Shown here one piece after another: positions 62,130-64,000 of a stretch of DNA of 64,000 nucleotides. Made by a program: the position numbers and the translations under genes. Source of the DNA: Phorcus lineatus (taxonomy: Eukaryota; Mollusca; Gastropoda; Trochida; Trochidae); NCBI GenBank assembly GCA_921293015.1, contig OV121088.1, positions 20,559,645 to 20,623,644 of the forward strand, written 5' to 3'. The notes under the pieces were generated by a model. The model saw nothing but the letters and a program-made list of their open reading frames with translations, made no database searches and was not told the DNA's origin. Numbering within the stretch: the first letter of the stretch is position 1; every line of letters begins with the position of its first letter.

Positions 62130-62940
62130 GTTGTGTTTAAGAGTCAAAACGGCAGTACAATTCTTTATGACCGCACATGTACAAATTTGACACATACATT
62201 TTGCATGAAAGGTCAGAAAAATCTATACCCTATTAGTAAAAACCCTTCCTTTACAATGGTATACACGAGAATTGAGCAGCTACAAGTCGATAAGTAGAGA
62301 ATGTGATAAAGACGAGTCAACTTGTGTGATATCGCTTCGTGACAGATAGAGGTAGTGTTTAGATAATACTTTAAAATATCTTGTACTGGCAATCTTTGAG
62401 AGTTGAGAAACAATTAATTGATGCATGTGGAAATATTAATTAGCAAAACCATCGAACATTTTGAGCGGTGCTGCTCGAGCGCTATCAAATTGTGAGCTAC
62501 ATCCTAAAAATAGATCCATATCGACTTTCTCCAAGGGATAAATCGGTGACTGTTGTTTATAACAGAACTGTATATATAACTGCATATTTGTCTCACTATT
62601 CTATCATTTGATGCAATGAACAAATAATTGTATAACTTTTTCTAAATAGAAGATATCATGAAGGTCTTTTGTTCTATTGTTGGCCTAAATCTACTCATTT
62701 GCCGTTATGCAAATCCTACCCTATTATTTCGCAGTATCTCCTAGCCTAACTAGGGTGCCTCCAACTTTGCCGTCTTAAAGGCTTTTCTTGTTGTTACTAT
62801 GCTAACTGATAAGCACTGAGTAGTTGATTCTCAGAAACAACCACAACTTATCAATGAAGTACCATCATTTATGAAGTTTGAAATATTAGACCCCAACAAC
62901 AATGCATGGTTAAAATTTTGAAGAGATGGTATTTCACTTA
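62130..62940. other. No gene seen
   Basis: AT-rich, without a supported feature. Confidence 0.4.
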
Positions 62941-62945
62941 TATCG

Positions 62946-63158
62946 TGGCTGCTAGTATTATTGCAGGGAGAAAGCCTGCAACACCATTGTGGCTATGTAT
63001 TGCGGTGAAATCTGCAAGCATCGGCTGGAACTAGCGAACCATGGGTGGTACTGCGCTGAAATTCAGTGTCGCATTGCACCAAAACCTTACTCCATGTAGA
63101 ACAGTTCTCTACTGCATACAAAGTTGCCGAGCTCCTGGCGGGATTCAAACCACGGCTC
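62946..63158 (-). mobile_element. tRNA-SINE, second copy, 5' half of the tRNA head missing
   Basis: It matches the 19.03-19.35 kb SINE through the body (GCTAGTATTATTGCAGGGAG ... ACAGTTCTCTACTGC) to the B-box complement GGGATTCAAACCACGG. It then leaves homology before the A-box; the 3' tail is also cut. Confidence 0.85.
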
Positions 63159-63159
63159 C

Positions 63160-64000
63160 CTAAAATTTTTCACTTTCAAAACTATTTGCACTATGTTTAA
63201 TGCTAACAATGTCTTCTAAACATCTATGTTGTCATTTGATTTCAGAGCAATTAGAGAGATTCATCGGAATGCTTGACTCTAGGTCCTCACAACTACATAT
63301 TGCTACTATTGCAGCCAAAGCTTTGTTAACTGGGTGCCAGTGGAACAGGGCAAACTTTCCCCTCGCCCAACTTCTCCCCCTGGACTAAATTTTCCCCGGG
63401 GAAAGACTGGCCTGGGCTATTTTCTCCCCGGGGAAAGTTTAGACTGGAGAAGAAATGGCCTGCAACACCGGTTCCTAGAGCAGGAGACAATCATCTGCAT
63501 AAACTGAAGAATAGAATATTCCAATTGCAAGCAATAGGGTTCTCAATGACAGTATTACCCGACGTTGTAAACCCATCATTCAAGTGAGAGAGATTATACC
63601 CATTGTTGACATTTACTGTAAAATTAATCAAATTGAGAAAACACTGTCTGTTTTCACTTTATCGTTGTTCACTTTATCGTTGCTCACTTAGTGATGAGCA
63701 ATTTTTGTCTGAGTAATAAATTAATTTACATTCATTTCTTAATCTTATGTTTACATAATTTAAAGTGAATTTATTCCTCTCTAACTAGGTGATAACTTTT
63801 AACTAGAGGGTAGTATATATTTAATGATATCAGTGGCCGATTGCTTGGTGTTGTGGTGCCTGGATCAGTCACTGGATCGTGTAAGATTTTCACTAATGCT
63901 TTCAATAGTAACTTAGATTGGAATGACTTTGAATCCTAGCTTTATGTTGAATCAATGATTTGATGCTTGGAAATTCTGGAGTTTATTATTAAATACCCCC
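63160..64000. other. No gene seen; contains a CCCCGGGG inverted repeat
   Basis: The only structure noted is the inverted repeat at 63371-63452 with two TTCCCCGGGGAA-like cores. Confidence 0.45.

Noticed and set aside
60573-64000. Upstream ferlin exon (EVYENQ-type DysF start)
   Set aside because: I looked on the minus strand and found no matching stretch with splice borders.

Overview
This window is AT-rich, intron-dominated metazoan DNA, most probably from a mollusc. The grounds are a ferlin gene with multi-kilobase introns, a tRNA-headed SINE, a GTGAG-type short repeat of a kind common in gastropods, L1-like, Penelope-like and DIRS-like retroelements, and many minisatellites. There are no bacterial-style operons, rRNA genes or CRISPR arrays. 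Species cannot be fixed from the sequence alone.

The only host gene I can support is the middle of a type-1 (DysF-containing) ferlin of the dysferlin/myoferlin family on the minus strand. Ten consecutive exons lie between 60571 (5' side) and 10424 (3' side). All have AG/GT borders and compatible phases, and join into 1170 nt (390 codons) without a stop. In protein order they give the outer/inner DysF region (60.5, 56.1, 51.3, 39.8 and 32.2 kb), a short linker (29.3 kb), the C2 domain that follows DysF (20.8, 17.9 and 11.2 kb) and the start of the next segment (10.4 kb). The 5' exons (C2A-C2C, FerA/FerB) and the 3' exons (last C2 domains, membrane anchor) are outside the window or were not found.

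Region by region on the plus strand: 1-10.4 kb is 3' intron or flank with a decayed pogo/Tigger-like transposase, TGCG-rich DNA, a 24-bp minisatellite (6957-7948) and an element with ~155-bp core repeats (8.4-9.6 kb). 10.4-18.1 kb holds three exons with a repeat bearing inverted ends and a broken DIRS-like fossil between them. 18.1-29.4 kb holds a tRNA-SINE, one exon with a 12-bp repeat at its donor, and an L1-like LINE carrying a nested Penelope-like fragment. 29.4-40 kb holds local duplications, a 21/22-bp minisatellite touching a splice acceptor, a 1-kb tandem duplication and a 461-bp TTAA-flanked MITE. 40-46.3 kb is an array of ~1.5-kb hairpin-ended units. 46.3-57 kb holds a Tc1 fragment with its own short insertion, two exons and intron DNA. 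57-64 kb holds an 884-bp element with 112-bp terminal inverted repeats, a 36-bp minisatellite running up to a ferlin donor, the first exon seen, and a second SINE copy.

The most interesting signal is the repeated placement of tandem arrays against ferlin splice sites (four of ten exons), including one acceptor bordered directly by a minisatellite and one donor whose reading frame stays open far into a minisatellite.
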